NCBI RefSeq assembly: GCF_901709675.1
Contig: NW_023590221.1
Coordinates: 1 to 64,000, forward strand
Direction: 5' to 3'
DNA from: Syngnathus acus
Taxonomy: Eukaryota > Chordata > Actinopteri > Syngnathiformes > Syngnathidae
DNA length: 64,000 bases
Under the pieces are notes generated by a model that saw only the letters and a program-made list of their open reading frames with translations, made no database searches and had not been told where the DNA came from. A program made the position numbers and the translations under genes. Of this stretch, positions 30,625 to 40,214 are shown piece by piece (the stretch's first letter is position 1; the number at the start of each line of letters is the position of its first letter).

Positions 30625-33600
30625 ATTAGACTTAGACAAACTTTATTGTCATTTTGTCAACACTGGGTGTACACAAAACGAAATTACGTTGCGTACGGCT
30701 TTCAACAATGTAGTGGTATTGCGGCTGGTTAAAAAGTGACATTCTATATAAAAATATGAAATAAGATAAGTATAGAGTACAAAGTGCAGCAGTGATAAAG
30801 TATGTAAACAGTGCAGGAGACAAAAACCGTATTTACAAGTGTGCAGAGGAATGCTACGTTTGAATGTTCAACAGTCTGACGACAGCAGGGAAAAAACTAT
30901 TGCAGAACCTGGTGGACCTGCAGCGGATGCTGCGAAACCTCTTCCCAGACGGCAGCAGGGAGAACAGTCCATGGTGAGGGTGTGATGGGTCACTGATAAT
31001 ATTACGGGCTCGGGACACGCAGCGCTGGGATGACAAGTCCTGAATGGAGGGAAGAGGAGCCCCGATGATCCTCTCTGCTGTCCTCACCACTCTCCTCAGG
31101 TTCTTCCAATCGGAGGCGCTGCAACCTCCACACCACACCGAGAGACAGCTTGTCAGAATGCTCTCTATGGTGCTTCGGTAGAACGTCCTCATGATGGGTG
31201 GGGGCAGGTGGGCTCTCCTCATCCTCCGCAGGAAGTACAAGCGCTTCTGTGCCCTCTTGACTAGTGTTGTGGTGTTCACAGTCCAGGTGAGGTCGTCTGT
31301 GATGTGGACCCCCAGGAATTTAGTGCTGCTGACCACCTCCACAGCTGAGCTGTTGATGATCAGTGGAGCGTGGTGAGGCTGGTTCTTCCTGAAGTCGACG
31401 ATGATCTCCTTCGTCTTCTCCACATTCAGGATCAGGCTATTTTCTCTGCACCAGCCCACCAACTGCTCCACCTCCTCTCTGTAGTCCAGGTCGTTGATGT
31501 CCCTGATGAGGCCCACCACCGTTGTGTCGTCTGCAAACTTCACGATGTGATTGGTGGTGAACCTGGGGGCGCAGTCGTGTGTCATCAGGGTGAACAGCAG
31601 GGGGCTCAGGACGCAGCCTTGAGGGGAGCCTGTGCTGAGGGTGATGACATCTGAGGTGTTCTGTCCGACCCGGACTGACTGAGGTCTGTTGGTGAGGAAG
31701 TCTAGCAGCCAGTTTCGAAGGGGGGTGCTGAAGCCCAGGTGTTCCAGTTTTTCCACCAGATGCTGTGGAATGATGGTGTTAAACGCTGAGCTGAAGTCCA
31801 GGAACAGCAACCGCACGTGGGTGTTCCTCTCCTCCAGGTGAGCCAGGCTCAGGTGAAGAACGGAGGAGATGGCATCCTCAGTAGAGCGGTTCTGGAACGG
31901 GTCGAATGTTGGGGGGAGTCCGGAGACGATGTGTTCTTTAAGCAGCCTTTCGAAGCACTTCATCATGATGGGAGTCAGTGCCACAGGTCTGTAGTCATTC
32001 AATGAGGTGATTTGAGGTTTCTTCGGCACCGGAATGATGGAGGCAGCCTTGAAGCATACTGGCACTGTGGCTTGGCCCAGCGAGATGTTAAAAATGTCTG
32101 TGATGACACCAGCCAGCTGACCTGCACATTCCTTGAACACCCGCCCAGGTATGTTGTCGGGGCCTGGGGCCTTACGTGGGTTGACTCTTCTCAGAGTCTT
32201 CCACACGTTGGCTGAGTCAAGGCAGAGTGCCTCCTCTTCCTGGTGGGGAACAGTTTTAACTGCAGGAGTGCTGTTTAGTGCCTCAAATCGCCCAAAGAAG
32301 TTATTTAGACCATTTAGGAAGTCAGCATCAACCTCACCCAACGGGGGGGAGGGTAAGTTGTAGTCCGTGATCGCCCGTATGCCTTGCCACATACTCCTGG
32401 TGTTATTGGCGTCGTGGAAACAATCCTGAATTTTTCGACTGTGGCTTCGCTTCGCTAACCTGATGGCACGGTTCAAGTTGGCTCTCGCTGTCCTCAGTGC
32501 CTCCTTGTCGCCAGACTTGAAGGCTGAGTTCCGTGCTCGTAGCGTATGACGTACCTCCTCAGTCATCCAGGGTCGTTGGTTGGCTCGGGTGATGATGTTC
32601 TTAGTGGTGCTGACGTCCTCGGTGCATTTGTTGATGTAGGCTGACACAGTCATGGCGTACTCATCAATGTCGATCTGATTGTCATATGTTGCTGCTGATT
32701 TGAACATGTCCCAGTCAGAGCACTCAAAGCAGTCCTGGAGTGCCTCCATGGCCCCCTCAGACCACACCCTCACCTGCTTCACTGTGGGTTTTGCTCTGAT
32801 CAGCAGGGGCCTGTATGCAGGGATTAGCATAACAGATAGGTGGTCTGAAGAGCCGAGGTGGGGGCGGGGGGCTGCTCTGAATGCATCCTTTATATTGGTG
32901 TAAACCAAGTCCAGAGTGTTCTCTCCCCGAGTTGGAAAATCCACGTGTTGGTAAAAATGAGGGAGAATAGTCTTCATGTTAGCCTGGTTGAAGTCCCCAG
33001 CAATGATGAAAACACCCTCTGTGTGCGTGGATTGCCGCTCACCGATTGTCCGATAGAGAACACTCATGGCCTCTTTAGTATTAGCGCTAGGAGGCACATA
33101 CACAGCCGTGATGCTAACAACAGTAAACTCCCTGGGCAGGTAGAAGGGTCTGCAGTTAACAGTCAAAAGCTCGATGTCCGAAGAGCAGAAGCTGGCGACA
33201 GATCTAGCATTTTTGCACCAGTTGTTGTTGATGTAGACACACAGCCCACCTCCTCGGGATTTACCGCTTAGTTCGCTGTTTCTGTCGGCGCGGAATGTAG
33301 CGAGCCCCTCCAGGCTAACGGCGTTGGACGGTATTGATGAGTTCAGCCATGTCTCCGTCAGGATGAGAGCGCAGCAGTTTTTAACCTCCCTCTTTGAAGA
33401 GAGTTCCAGTTGTAGATGGTCCATTTTATTATCCAGTGAGCGGACGTTGGAGAGGAAGATGGATGGAAGCGGCGGTTTGTAGGGGTTAGCTTTAAGCTTA
33501 GCCGTTAGCCCACCTCGACAGCCGCGCTTCCGCCGCCGGTCACACCGCCTACGCTTACTCCTCCTCCGGCGTGTGCTGCCCGGCGAGCCCGCTGCATTGT

Positions 33601-33848
33601 GAGCTTCTGGGGCTAGTGCCCGAAGCACTCCGAGGCTACGTAAACAGACTAGGGTAGTTGTGGCTACGAGTCCGAAAACACTTGATGACCGTACCTCCAG
33701 CAGGCGCTGGCGATCATATACTAACCTACTGGATGGATAAACTAAACTTTGTGTTGTTTGTAGTGTCCTAGGCGACATATTTTGTGAAAATGCTCGTCGG
33801 TTGTCGAGAGCCGTTGCAGCCGCAGCCAACCGGGGCGCCGCCATCTTG
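30625..33848 (-). mobile_element. L2/Maui-type LINE, copy 2, nearly intact
   Basis: The 5' end at 33848 reads CAAGATGGCGGCGCC (minus strand), exactly as in copy 1. The 3' end near 30628 has the tail GTCTAAGTC (inverted) after CAATAAAG. It carries one long frame, 30854-33844. It is inserted in the CR1-type LINE in the opposite direction. Confidence 0.85.
30854..33844 (-). CDS. L2-type LINE endonuclease-reverse transcriptase, 996 aa
   Basis: Start chosen at the ATG inside CAAGATGGCGGC (33844), not the upstream ATG at 33982, because the 46 extra codons are antisense CR1 sequence. Domains: basic N-terminus (RRRRSKRRRC about 85-105); apurinic-type endonuclease from about 126 (SNVRSLDNKMD, LTETWLN, IAGDFNQAN, SSDHLSVM); RT with FLDFSSAFNTI, SPQGCVLSPLLF and FADDTTVVG near residue 768; C-terminal FCNSFFPAVVRLLN. 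It nicks target DNA and copies its RNA there. Compared with copy 1 it lacks FAYRQ (15 bp, junction near 31890), an in-frame loss in a conserved fingers motif that may inactivate it. Confidence 0.82.
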   Translation of the reverse strand: MAAPRLAAAATALDNRRAFSQNMSPRTLQTTQSLVYPSSRLVYDRQRLLEVRSSSVFGLVATTTLVCLRSLGVLRALAPEAHNAAGSPGSTRRRRSKRRRCDRRRKRGCRGGLTAKLKANPYKPPLPSIFLSNVRSLDNKMDHLQLELSSKREVKNCCALILTETWLNSSIPSNAVSLEGLATFRADRNSELSGKSRGGGLCVYINNNWCKNARSVASFCSSDIELLTVNCRPFYLPREFTVVSITAVYVPPSANTKEAMSVLYRTIGERQSTHTEGVFIIAGDFNQANMKTILPHFYQHVDFPTRGENTLDLVYTNIKDAFRAAPRPHLGSSDHLSVMLIPAYRPLLIRAKPTVKQVRVWSEGAMEALQDCFECSDWDMFKSAATYDNQIDIDEYAMTVSAYINKCTEDVSTTKNIITRANQRPWMTEEVRHTLRARNSAFKSGDKEALRTARANLNRAIRLAKRSHSRKIQDCFHDANNTRSMWQGIRAITDYNLPSPPLGEVDADFLNGLNNFFGRFEALNSTPAVKTVPHQEEEALCLDSANVWKTLRRVNPRKAPGPDNIPGRVFKECAGQLAGVITDIFNISLGQATVPVCFKAASIIPVPKKPQITSLNDYRPVALTPIMMKCFERLLKEHIVSGLPPTFDPFQNRSTEDAISSVLHLSLAHLEERNTHVRLLFLDFSSAFNTIIPQHLVEKLEHLGFSTPLRNWLLDFLTNRPQSVRVGQNTSDVITLSTGSPQGCVLSPLLFTLMTHDCAPRFTTNHIVKFADDTTVVGLIRDINDLDYREEVEQLVGWCRENSLILNVEKTKEIIVDFRKNQPHHAPLIINSSAVEVVSSTKFLGVHITDDLTWTVNTTTLVKRAQKRLYFLRRMRRAHLPPPIMRTFYRSTIESILTSCLSVWCGGCSASDWKNLRRVVRTAERIIGAPLPSIQDLSSQRCVSRARNIISDPSHPHHGLFSLLPSGKRFRSIRCRSTRFCNSFFPAVVRLLNIQT

Positions 33849-33862
33849 AATCTTGAATTAGC

Positions 33863-35460
33863 CCCAAGCGGCTTGCTAACCGCGATGAGCCAGTTAAGAC
33901 GCATAGCCGTCCCAAGCCATCTCGGCCTACTGGCTCTCGCATCTTGGTCATAGGTGACTCCATCACACGAAAAACACCACACTTAAAAATCCAGCCACGG
34001 TAATGTGTATCCCTGGAGGCAGAGCACCCGACATAGAAGCTAATCTAAGGGCGCTAGCTCGCAATAGGTCTAGTCAACAGCGTAGGTCCAACAACACTAG
34101 CCACTCGGATATAGTGATACACGGTGGCTCCAATGATATATTTCAAGCATATATCGGCTCTATTGATAATCTTACAAATGTATTTAATGCGACATTGTTA
34201 AATGCCATCGACTCGGTAGTGCCACTACGTCTGAAAACTCGCCGTAGAAAGCCTACTACACGGTTCACAGGTGAAACACGGACGCTTAAGCAATTATGTA
34301 AAAAGCATGAACGAAAATAGCGTTGAACCAAACTTGAGGTTTTCCATCAGGCATGGCGCGATAGCCTCCTGAAATACAAAGATGCGCTTATTTTAGCAAA
34401 AACTAATTATTTCTCGCAAATTATTAATCTCAATAAAAACAATCCTAAATACTTATTTGATACAGTGGCAAAGCTGACGTGGTGCCATCCGACCTCCGAT
34501 AGCTCCTTCCACTCAGCCGACGGGTTCATGAAATTTTTCGCTTGAAAGATTGAATCCATTAGGGATGAGATCAAGATGACAGTTCCAATCGCTCAGTCGA
34601 GACCGCCCATTACCGGCGCTGACGAACATGCAATAACCCTATCAAATTTTAAAAGTGTGTCCGTTGAAAGGCTCACGCAATTGGTTAGTGCGGCTAAGCA
34701 AACGACATGTTCACTCGACCCGCTCCCAGCCAAACTATTTAAAGAATTACTTCAAATTTTAGGACCGTCCGTCTTAAATATAATTAATCTGTCTGTCTCC
34801 TCTGGACAGCCTTTAAAACCGCTATCATTAAACCGCTACTTAAGCGACCAAATCTCGACCCGGACTGTCTCAGTAATTATAGGCCGGTTTCAAATCTCCC
34901 ATTCGTAGCAAAACAACGAGTAGTCCATGGTAATGCGACCTCTGAGCTCTATAACGTCACTTGTGGTGTCCCGCAGGGATCGGTACTCGGACCAATTCTA
35001 TTTAATATGTATATGATTCCGCTTGGGGACATAATACGTAAATATAACATTAGTTTTCAATGTTAGGCGGATGACACTCAATTATATATGCCGTTATCGA
35101 TGACAAATCCGCAGGACTGTTGTAATCTTGAGGCGTGCCTTGCGGAGATCAAGCAATGGATGTCTCTCAATTTCCTTCGTCTTATCCCAGATAAAACTGA
35201 GATGTTGATAATTGGTCCAGCTTGTTATCACCACTTATTTAAGGAAACCACTATAACTATGGATAACTGTACTATCACTCAGAGCGATACTGTAACTAAT
35301 CTCGGGGTAACATTTGACCAAACGCTCTCCTTTCAAAAGCACAATAAGAACATAACTAAAATTGCGCTTTTTTACCTCCGTAATATTTGTAAGATTCGTC
35401 CGATTGTCTCGTGATGCGGAAACTATTATACATGCGTTTATTATGTCGCGCCTGGACTAC
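33863..35460 (+). pseudogene. CR1-type LINE remnant: esterase-like ORF1 and RT
   Basis: 33920-33960 encodes ILVIGDSITR, the GDS block of an SGNH hydrolase. 34010-34140 continues PGGRAPDIEANL and DIVIHGGSND, with a frameshift and stops between. Further on are a linker (34163-34320), FDTVAKLTWCHPTS, then RT pieces ([19 protein letters not shown]-stop-ADDTQLYM near 35070; LGVTFDQTLSF). A stop codon sits just before the ADD box. The endonuclease region is mostly gone. Dead copy; the motif set fits CR1 better than L2. Confidence 0.7.
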
Positions 35461-35469
35461 TGTAACGCA

Positions 35470-35757
35470 TTATCAAAGTCAAAGTCAAAGTCTGCTTTAT
35501 TGTCAATTTCTTCACATGTCAAGACATACAAAGACATTGAAACTGCGTTTCCTACTATCCCACGGTGGAGACAAGACATATTACACCCAATTGGTCCACA
35601 GACAAACAAAACATTCAAGTAAACAATACACAAAGTAAAAATAAGAAGGCACATAGTATATAAATGTATTATTTATTTATATAAAGGCCGGTCCACGAAA
35701 ATATTTCTGACACGTAACCGGTCCGTGGCGCAAAAAAGGTTGGGGACCAGTGATTTA
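35470..35757 (-). mobile_element. L2-type LINE 3' end and hAT MITE end
   Basis: 35477-35660 is the inverted 3' UTR of an L2-like element: TCAAAGTCAAAGTCTGC then TTTATTGTCAATTTCTTCACA, matching 38040-38095. 35690-35757 ends GGTTGGGGACCAGTG, a hAT-type terminal sequence. Confidence 0.65.
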
Positions 35758-36402
35758 GTAGAAGGTGGCTACAGATAAAAGTTTGAGTTCATTTTGAAAA
35801 ACTAACAGGTCACTCACTTAAGATGCACGCACAACCAATGCAGCTCTCTAATAACTCTGCTGCAAACATAGGTTAACGCACTTGGGTTGAAAACCGAACC
35901 CCAGTCTTTCACGCGACAAGCAGAGATACTATCCACGATACTAACAAGGAACATGCCCTGTGTTGGGGCAAGATGGACTGCTTGGCGGGAGAAAGGAAAG
36001 GGAGGAAGCAGAAAGGGGAACGCTCACAGAACACATGCGCTTATAACTATTATGTGGATTTTAACCATCTGTAAACGTTATTAAAACAGTACTGAAATGG
36101 GGCAATCTGCTGGTCTTTTTCGTATATGCCTGCCTTCAAGTTTAGAGGGCACTACCTTTAGGGGGCGCATTAGAGGTTAGGGTTAAAGGTGAGGGGGTTA
36201 CCGTTAGCGAGTTAGCAGGTTAGGGGTTAATTATTAGGGTTTGGTTATTGTTCTGGTTTTAGAGTTAGCGTTAGAGCTTGCAGTTAGGGAATTAGGAGCC
36301 TTAGGCCAACCAGATTCCATTTATTCCATTAATCACTGACATTCAGTCTTCAGGTCCATGGGCTACCAATCGGAATGTAACGGGGTCAGCTGGTCGACTA
36401 TG

Positions 36403-36474
36403 GAGCTCATCGGTGCAGGGGAATGATTCTCGCTTAGGGTGCATCATTACCTGGGTTTAACTCCCGGACGATCT
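36403..36474 (+). pseudogene. tRNA-Pro-like relic (anticodon AGG)
   Basis: CTCGCTTAGGGTGC anticodon arm start is good, but the 3' strand (GCATCATT) does not pair. Paralog of 767-838. Confidence 0.65.
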
Positions 36475-36565
36475 CTTCTTGGAAACACTGTTGTCTATCA
36501 TTATGTGGAGCGTTTGACAGGCCAACGTTACACGGAATGTAACATGGTCTGCAAGCTTCCGTCAT

Positions 36566-36637
36566 GACTCGTTGGTCTAGGGGTATGATTCTTGCTTTGG
36601 GTGTCGGAGGTCCTGGGTTCAACTCCCAGACAAGCCC
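36566..36637 (+). pseudogene. tRNA-Pro (anticodon TGG), uninterrupted paralog
   Basis: 72 nt. The T arm CTGGG-TTCAACT-CCCAG is perfect. The acceptor GACTCGT/ACAAGCC has two mismatches and the anticodon stem is weak, so it is probably a relic. It is the empty-site counterpart of 930-1339. Confidence 0.7.
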
Positions 36638-36718
36638 TTCTTTAAAACGTTGCTGTTGATCAACTAGCCCAATTCAATTTTGGGCGCGAGCCCGAATCCA
36701 TACACGGTGGATGGCGGC

Positions 36719-37381
36719 AGTGATATTTGAGAAGTGAAATGAAGTTGATTGGATTTGCAGACAGTGTGCAATCATTATTTCATCAAAAGTAGGCAGGTAC
36801 ATAAATTTGGGCACCCCAAGAGAAAAATGACAATATTTCAATATCAATATTTAGTAGATCCTCCTTTTGCAGAAATAACAGCCTCTCGACCAGTGGTTCT
36901 TAACCTGGGTTCGGTCGAACCCTAGGGGTTCGGTGAGTCGGTTTCAGGGGTTCGGCAGAGCCTCCACTCCGGAGGTCCAAACACACCTGATTAATAAATT
37001 CGCATATCTGAACTGGTCTCGCAAAGGCAACAGCAGAAGTCACACTGATTTGCTGGTATGTCATTTGTTGTGAATTCATGCATTGTGTTGGTTCTATTCT
37101 TTGAACAAGGTGATGTTTATGCACGGCTCATTTTGTGCACCAGTAAAAACATCTCTGTCTTCAATTTGAAAAAAATAAATATATATTCACAAAAGAGGGG
37201 TTCGGTGAATGGGCATATGAAACTGGTGGGGTTCAGTGCCTCCAACAAGGTTAAGAATCACTGCTCTAGACACTTCCTATAGCTTCCAATGAGTGTGGAT
37301 TCTGGTTGAAGGTATATTTCACCATTCTTCTTGACAAATCTGAAAGTCCCATAAACTTCATTTCACTTCTCAAATATCATT
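36719..37381. mobile_element. DNA transposon remnant with perfect 26-bp terminal inverted repeats
   Basis: 36721-36746 (TGATATTTGAGAAGTG...) and 37354-37379 are exact inverted repeats of 26 bp. The interior includes TTTGGGCACCCC and TTCTGGTTGAAGGTAT, seen in fish Tc1-like elements, but the superfamily is not secure because no TA duplication is seen. It contains a nested hAT MITE. Confidence 0.7.
36891..37263. mobile_element. hAT-type MITE (CAGTGGTTCTTAACC ends)
   Basis: 373 bp. Ends are CAGTGGTTCTTAACC and GGTTAAGAATCACTG. The target duplication is CTCTCGAC (36883-36890) against CTCTAGAC (37264-37271), 7/8. Subterminal GGGGTTCGGTGA motifs are repeated. No coding. Confidence 0.82.
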
Positions 37382-37404
37382 GTGTCTGTCCGCTATATGA
37401 TATA

Positions 37405-38095
37405 TTTTACTGATATTGCCTCTGAACAGGCGAGCAAGTGCTCCTCCGGCCGTCATGACTACATTCTACCGTGGCACCATTGAGAGCATCCTCTCCAGTT
37501 GTATCGCTGTTTGGGGTGGTAGCTGCACTGAATACAACATGAAGGCCCTGCAGCGCATAGTGAACACAGCTGGTAAGATTATTGGTGCTTCACTCCCCTC
37601 CCTGAAGGACATTTACACCTCCCATCTCACCCGCAAGGCGACTGCGATCGTGAGTGATGTGAGTCACCCCGCTCACTCTTTGTTTGATCTTCTGCCCTCT
37701 GGGAAGAGGTACAGGAGCCTGCGCTTCCGCACCACCAGACTCACCAACAGCTTCATACTCCAGGCTGTTATGATCCTGAACTCTCTCCCCCCTTCTGCGT
37801 AGCGTCCTGTACTTTTGCGGTATATTCTGACTGTCTGCTGTATGCACACTTGCTCCATTTTTGCTCCTCTTATTTATTATGTTATTTATTTATTTATTAT
37901 TTATTCATCACTCTTATTTATTCATTGTTTGTGCCTTCTTGTTTTTATTTTTCGTGTTGTTTACTTGTATGTATATTGTGTACTATGTCTTGTCACCGTG
38001 GGATAGTGGGAACGTAATTTCGATTTCTTTGTGTGTCTTGGAATGTGAAGAAATTGACAATAAAGCAGACTTTGACTTTGACTTTTGACTTTGAT
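37405..38095 (+). mobile_element. L2-type LINE 3' fragment
   Basis: 5'-truncated. 37416-37802 encodes the RT C-terminal region (MTTFYRGTIESILSSC, GKIIGASLPSLKDIY, LFDLLPSGKRYRSLRFRTTRL). The 3' UTR has ATTTCGATTTCTTTGTGTG and TTGACAATAAAG followed by a GACTTT tandem tail (38070-38095). Confidence 0.8.
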
Positions 38096-38213
38096 AAAGG
38101 AAAATCTTGAAATAGATTTTGCATACAAATAATACTTTTGCATATGACCGTATATGTAACTCGGAGAACATGTGATTGATTACTTTATCAAATACTATTT
38201 GACTAAATATTTG

Positions 38214-38286
38214 AGGTCCCACTGAAACTTAAAACTCGGATCACGGGATTCAGAGTCCAGAGTGCTAATCATAACACCATGGAATA
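38214..38286 (-). pseudogene. tRNA-Gln (CTG) relic
   Basis: Anticodon arm CTGGACTCTGAATCC survives; D and T arms are altered (AAGTTTTAAG-type insertion). Its flank AACTCGGAGAACATGTGATT recurs at 51299, away from a tRNA-Gln. Confidence 0.65.
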
Positions 38287-38287
38287 G

Positions 38288-38363
38288 ACACACACACGCA
38301 CGCGCACACACGCACGCGCACACACACACGCGCGCACACGCACACACACACACACACACACGC
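38288..38363. repeat. (CA)n/(CGCA) microsatellite
   Basis: Interrupted AC/CGCA dinucleotide run. Confidence 0.9.
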
Positions 38364-38736
38364 ATCCTTGTTAACCTCCCTCTGCAGGACCCAAAGTACT
38401 TTACTGAGTTGTGGGGTCCACCCTTTCTAGTGGTCCAAGAACTATGAAAAAAATCAGGCAAGTCTCAAAAAAAATCTTGTTACTAAAAATCACTTTCAAT
38501 AAACACAATTCAAAACTTTATTTTACATGTCAGTTTTTCAGTCACATGTGGGGCCTGTTTCTAACCTTCAGGCTTTGCGGGGTCCACCTTTACACACATG
38601 AGATTTTTAGTCAGTTATGGGGCTCGCTTTTAATATTTCAACCTTAAGAGGTCCACCTATACACACATGACAAATAGTGAACAAATGGTGAAACAGGACC
38701 AGCCATGTGTTTCTACCTCTGTTAAGGGAAGCTCTT

Positions 38737-38964
38737 TCACTCATATTTTCTCCTCATGGTGGTTATTCTATTTTTGACAAAGTACTTAACAGCTTTCCAG
38801 TCTCTGTTACTCAGTGCTTGTGGTTCTGCAGCAATGCATCTCTCGCAGTCAAACTTACCAGGAACCTGATTTGTCAATATATACTTCCTTAAATGTTTAT
38901 TTACTGCAGCACATTCCTCTGGGGTCCAGCTTCTTTTCACAACTTTTTCTTTACCTAAGGGCAT
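38737..38964 (-). CDS. Possible terminal exon of an unrecognised gene
   Basis: Minus-strand frame, 75 codons to a TGA. It includes VKRSWTPEECAAVNKHLRKYILTN, a Cys pair (CERC) and WKAVKYFVKNRITTMRRKYE: a helical, basic, Trp-containing segment that resembles the conserved C-terminal block of fish uncharacterised proteins. A CCCTTAG/GTAAAG junction near 38950 would serve as a 3' splice site, so the frame may begin there and not at the ATG. It has no stop and no transposon ends around it, which sets it apart from its surroundings. It could be a host gene's last exon, a gene fragment, or part of an unrecognised element. Confidence 0.35.
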   Translation of the reverse strand: MPLGKEKVVKRSWTPEECAAVNKHLRKYILTNQVPGKFDCERCIAAEPQALSNRDWKAVKYFVKNRITTMRRKYE

Positions 38965-40214
38965 AAGAAGAGCACTTTTTAGTTGACAACTTAATTAGAA
39001 CAAGACTGCATAAAGAATACATTCACTTTATGTACAATAGTCCGACAAAATAATTTAAATGAGATATTTTAAAAAGTCAACTATCTTTGTCAACGGTGAT
39101 GAGCCCACAATAGACATAAGTAAATCAGTTATTATCTGGGATATTAATCCGGTCATTTAAGTCGCTCGGTGGTCTTCAGTGTCAGCTGTTTTCATATTAA
39201 CAAAATTAAAAATAGATGCACAAAAGGGCAATATTAGAATGGCCCCAGTTTTGGGGGTGGGGGAAAGAGGTCTCTCATTTTCTTGACTACTTTTAAGCAG
39301 TTTTGCATTTGACCAGAGTGTCACTGCTGGTAGATGAAGCAATTCCTGGCCCCTACAGAGGTTGCACAGGCAGCACATTGGGATGCACCATTTCTCTGAC
39401 AAAACCATTAAGAACAGATACAAGTTGTTGCAAAATCAGGGAAAATAAAAATCTGAAAAAAACTTTTTTCAGACAGTGTTTTACATGTATGGGGAATTTG
39501 CTTTGATAACGTGCTACACATAGACAAACAAAGATGATATAAATAAATTTGGATGGGTTAATTTTCATTTTATCACAAAATTCAACTATGATTGAATAAA
39601 GGTCTAAACTTTAGACCTTACATGTCTAAGAAAAAAAGTCGTGGTGTTTAATATATTGGGTCATCTAAATCTTAGTAAGCAGCATATGTGAGGATAATTA
39701 GATACTGATACAGTAGTAACAATTGGACAATTTAAAAGCAACCGTGATAAAGTTATATATTGAAAAGGATTACTCCAAACTCACCTCACTTTTTGGCAGA
39801 CTTTTCATTACTTGGGTCACGAGATGTGAAGGTACAAGAGGTCACTTCTATGACTTCTGGCATCAGCCCATCTGAAATGATGATTTTTAAGTACAGAAAA
39901 AAATATGTTAAACTTATCTTATTAGGACAGCAAACACACGGATCAAGGGTACAGTTTCTAACAGCAAACTAAAGAGAAAAAAAAACTATCTACACTTGTG
40001 CTCATAAGGAGTTATTTATTACAATAATGTCCTGTAGAACCAATCTTGTTGGAACCAAATTTGGATTTTGGTAAATACTAGACAGGAGCAGATATGAATG
40101 TAATGGACTATTTAAAAGTGGTGGAATTAAAAAATAAATAAAAATCAATATTGAAAACGAGTACTGACCTTAAACTGCAGTTTTACAAACTCACCTTTCT
40201 TTTTGGCCATTTTC
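38965..40214. other. AT-rich region without recognised features
   Basis: No transposon ends, tRNA-like sequence or long frame stands out. Minus-strand 39300-39360 might hold another exon-like piece (QELLHLPAVTLWSNAKLL), but support is too weak to call. 38411-38700 repeats GGGTCCACC motifs three times. Confidence 0.3.

Larger units (their letters stand above)
30132..35470 (+). mobile_element. CR1-type LINE split by an L2-type LINE
   Basis: First part 30132-30624: 5' leader starting AAGATGGCGCCGCGG and the ORF1 start at 30453. Second part 33863-35470: ORF1 esterase-like remnant, then a decayed endonuclease-RT region. The L2-type LINE (30625-33848) sits between them on the other strand, with a TTAGC repeat at both borders (30620-30624 and 33858-33862). 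The 3' end is cut near 35470 by another LINE 3' end. Confidence 0.7.
36018..36672 (+). repeat. tRNA-Pro module, copy 2 (uninserted)
   Basis: Parallels 380-945 plus 1284-1375: same leader, a TTAGGG-like run (36170-36300) and two tRNA-Pro-like sequences, but without the 330-bp hAT MITE. Confidence 0.8.

Noticed and set aside
33845-33982. N-terminal 46 codons extending the L2 frame to an ATG at 33982
   Set aside because: This stretch is antisense CR1-type sequence (it encodes ILVIGDSITR on the other strand) and the second L2 copy starts at the later ATG.
39157-39423. Minus-strand frame as a second host exon
   Set aside because: No clear splice sites or domain; evidence too weak to annotate.
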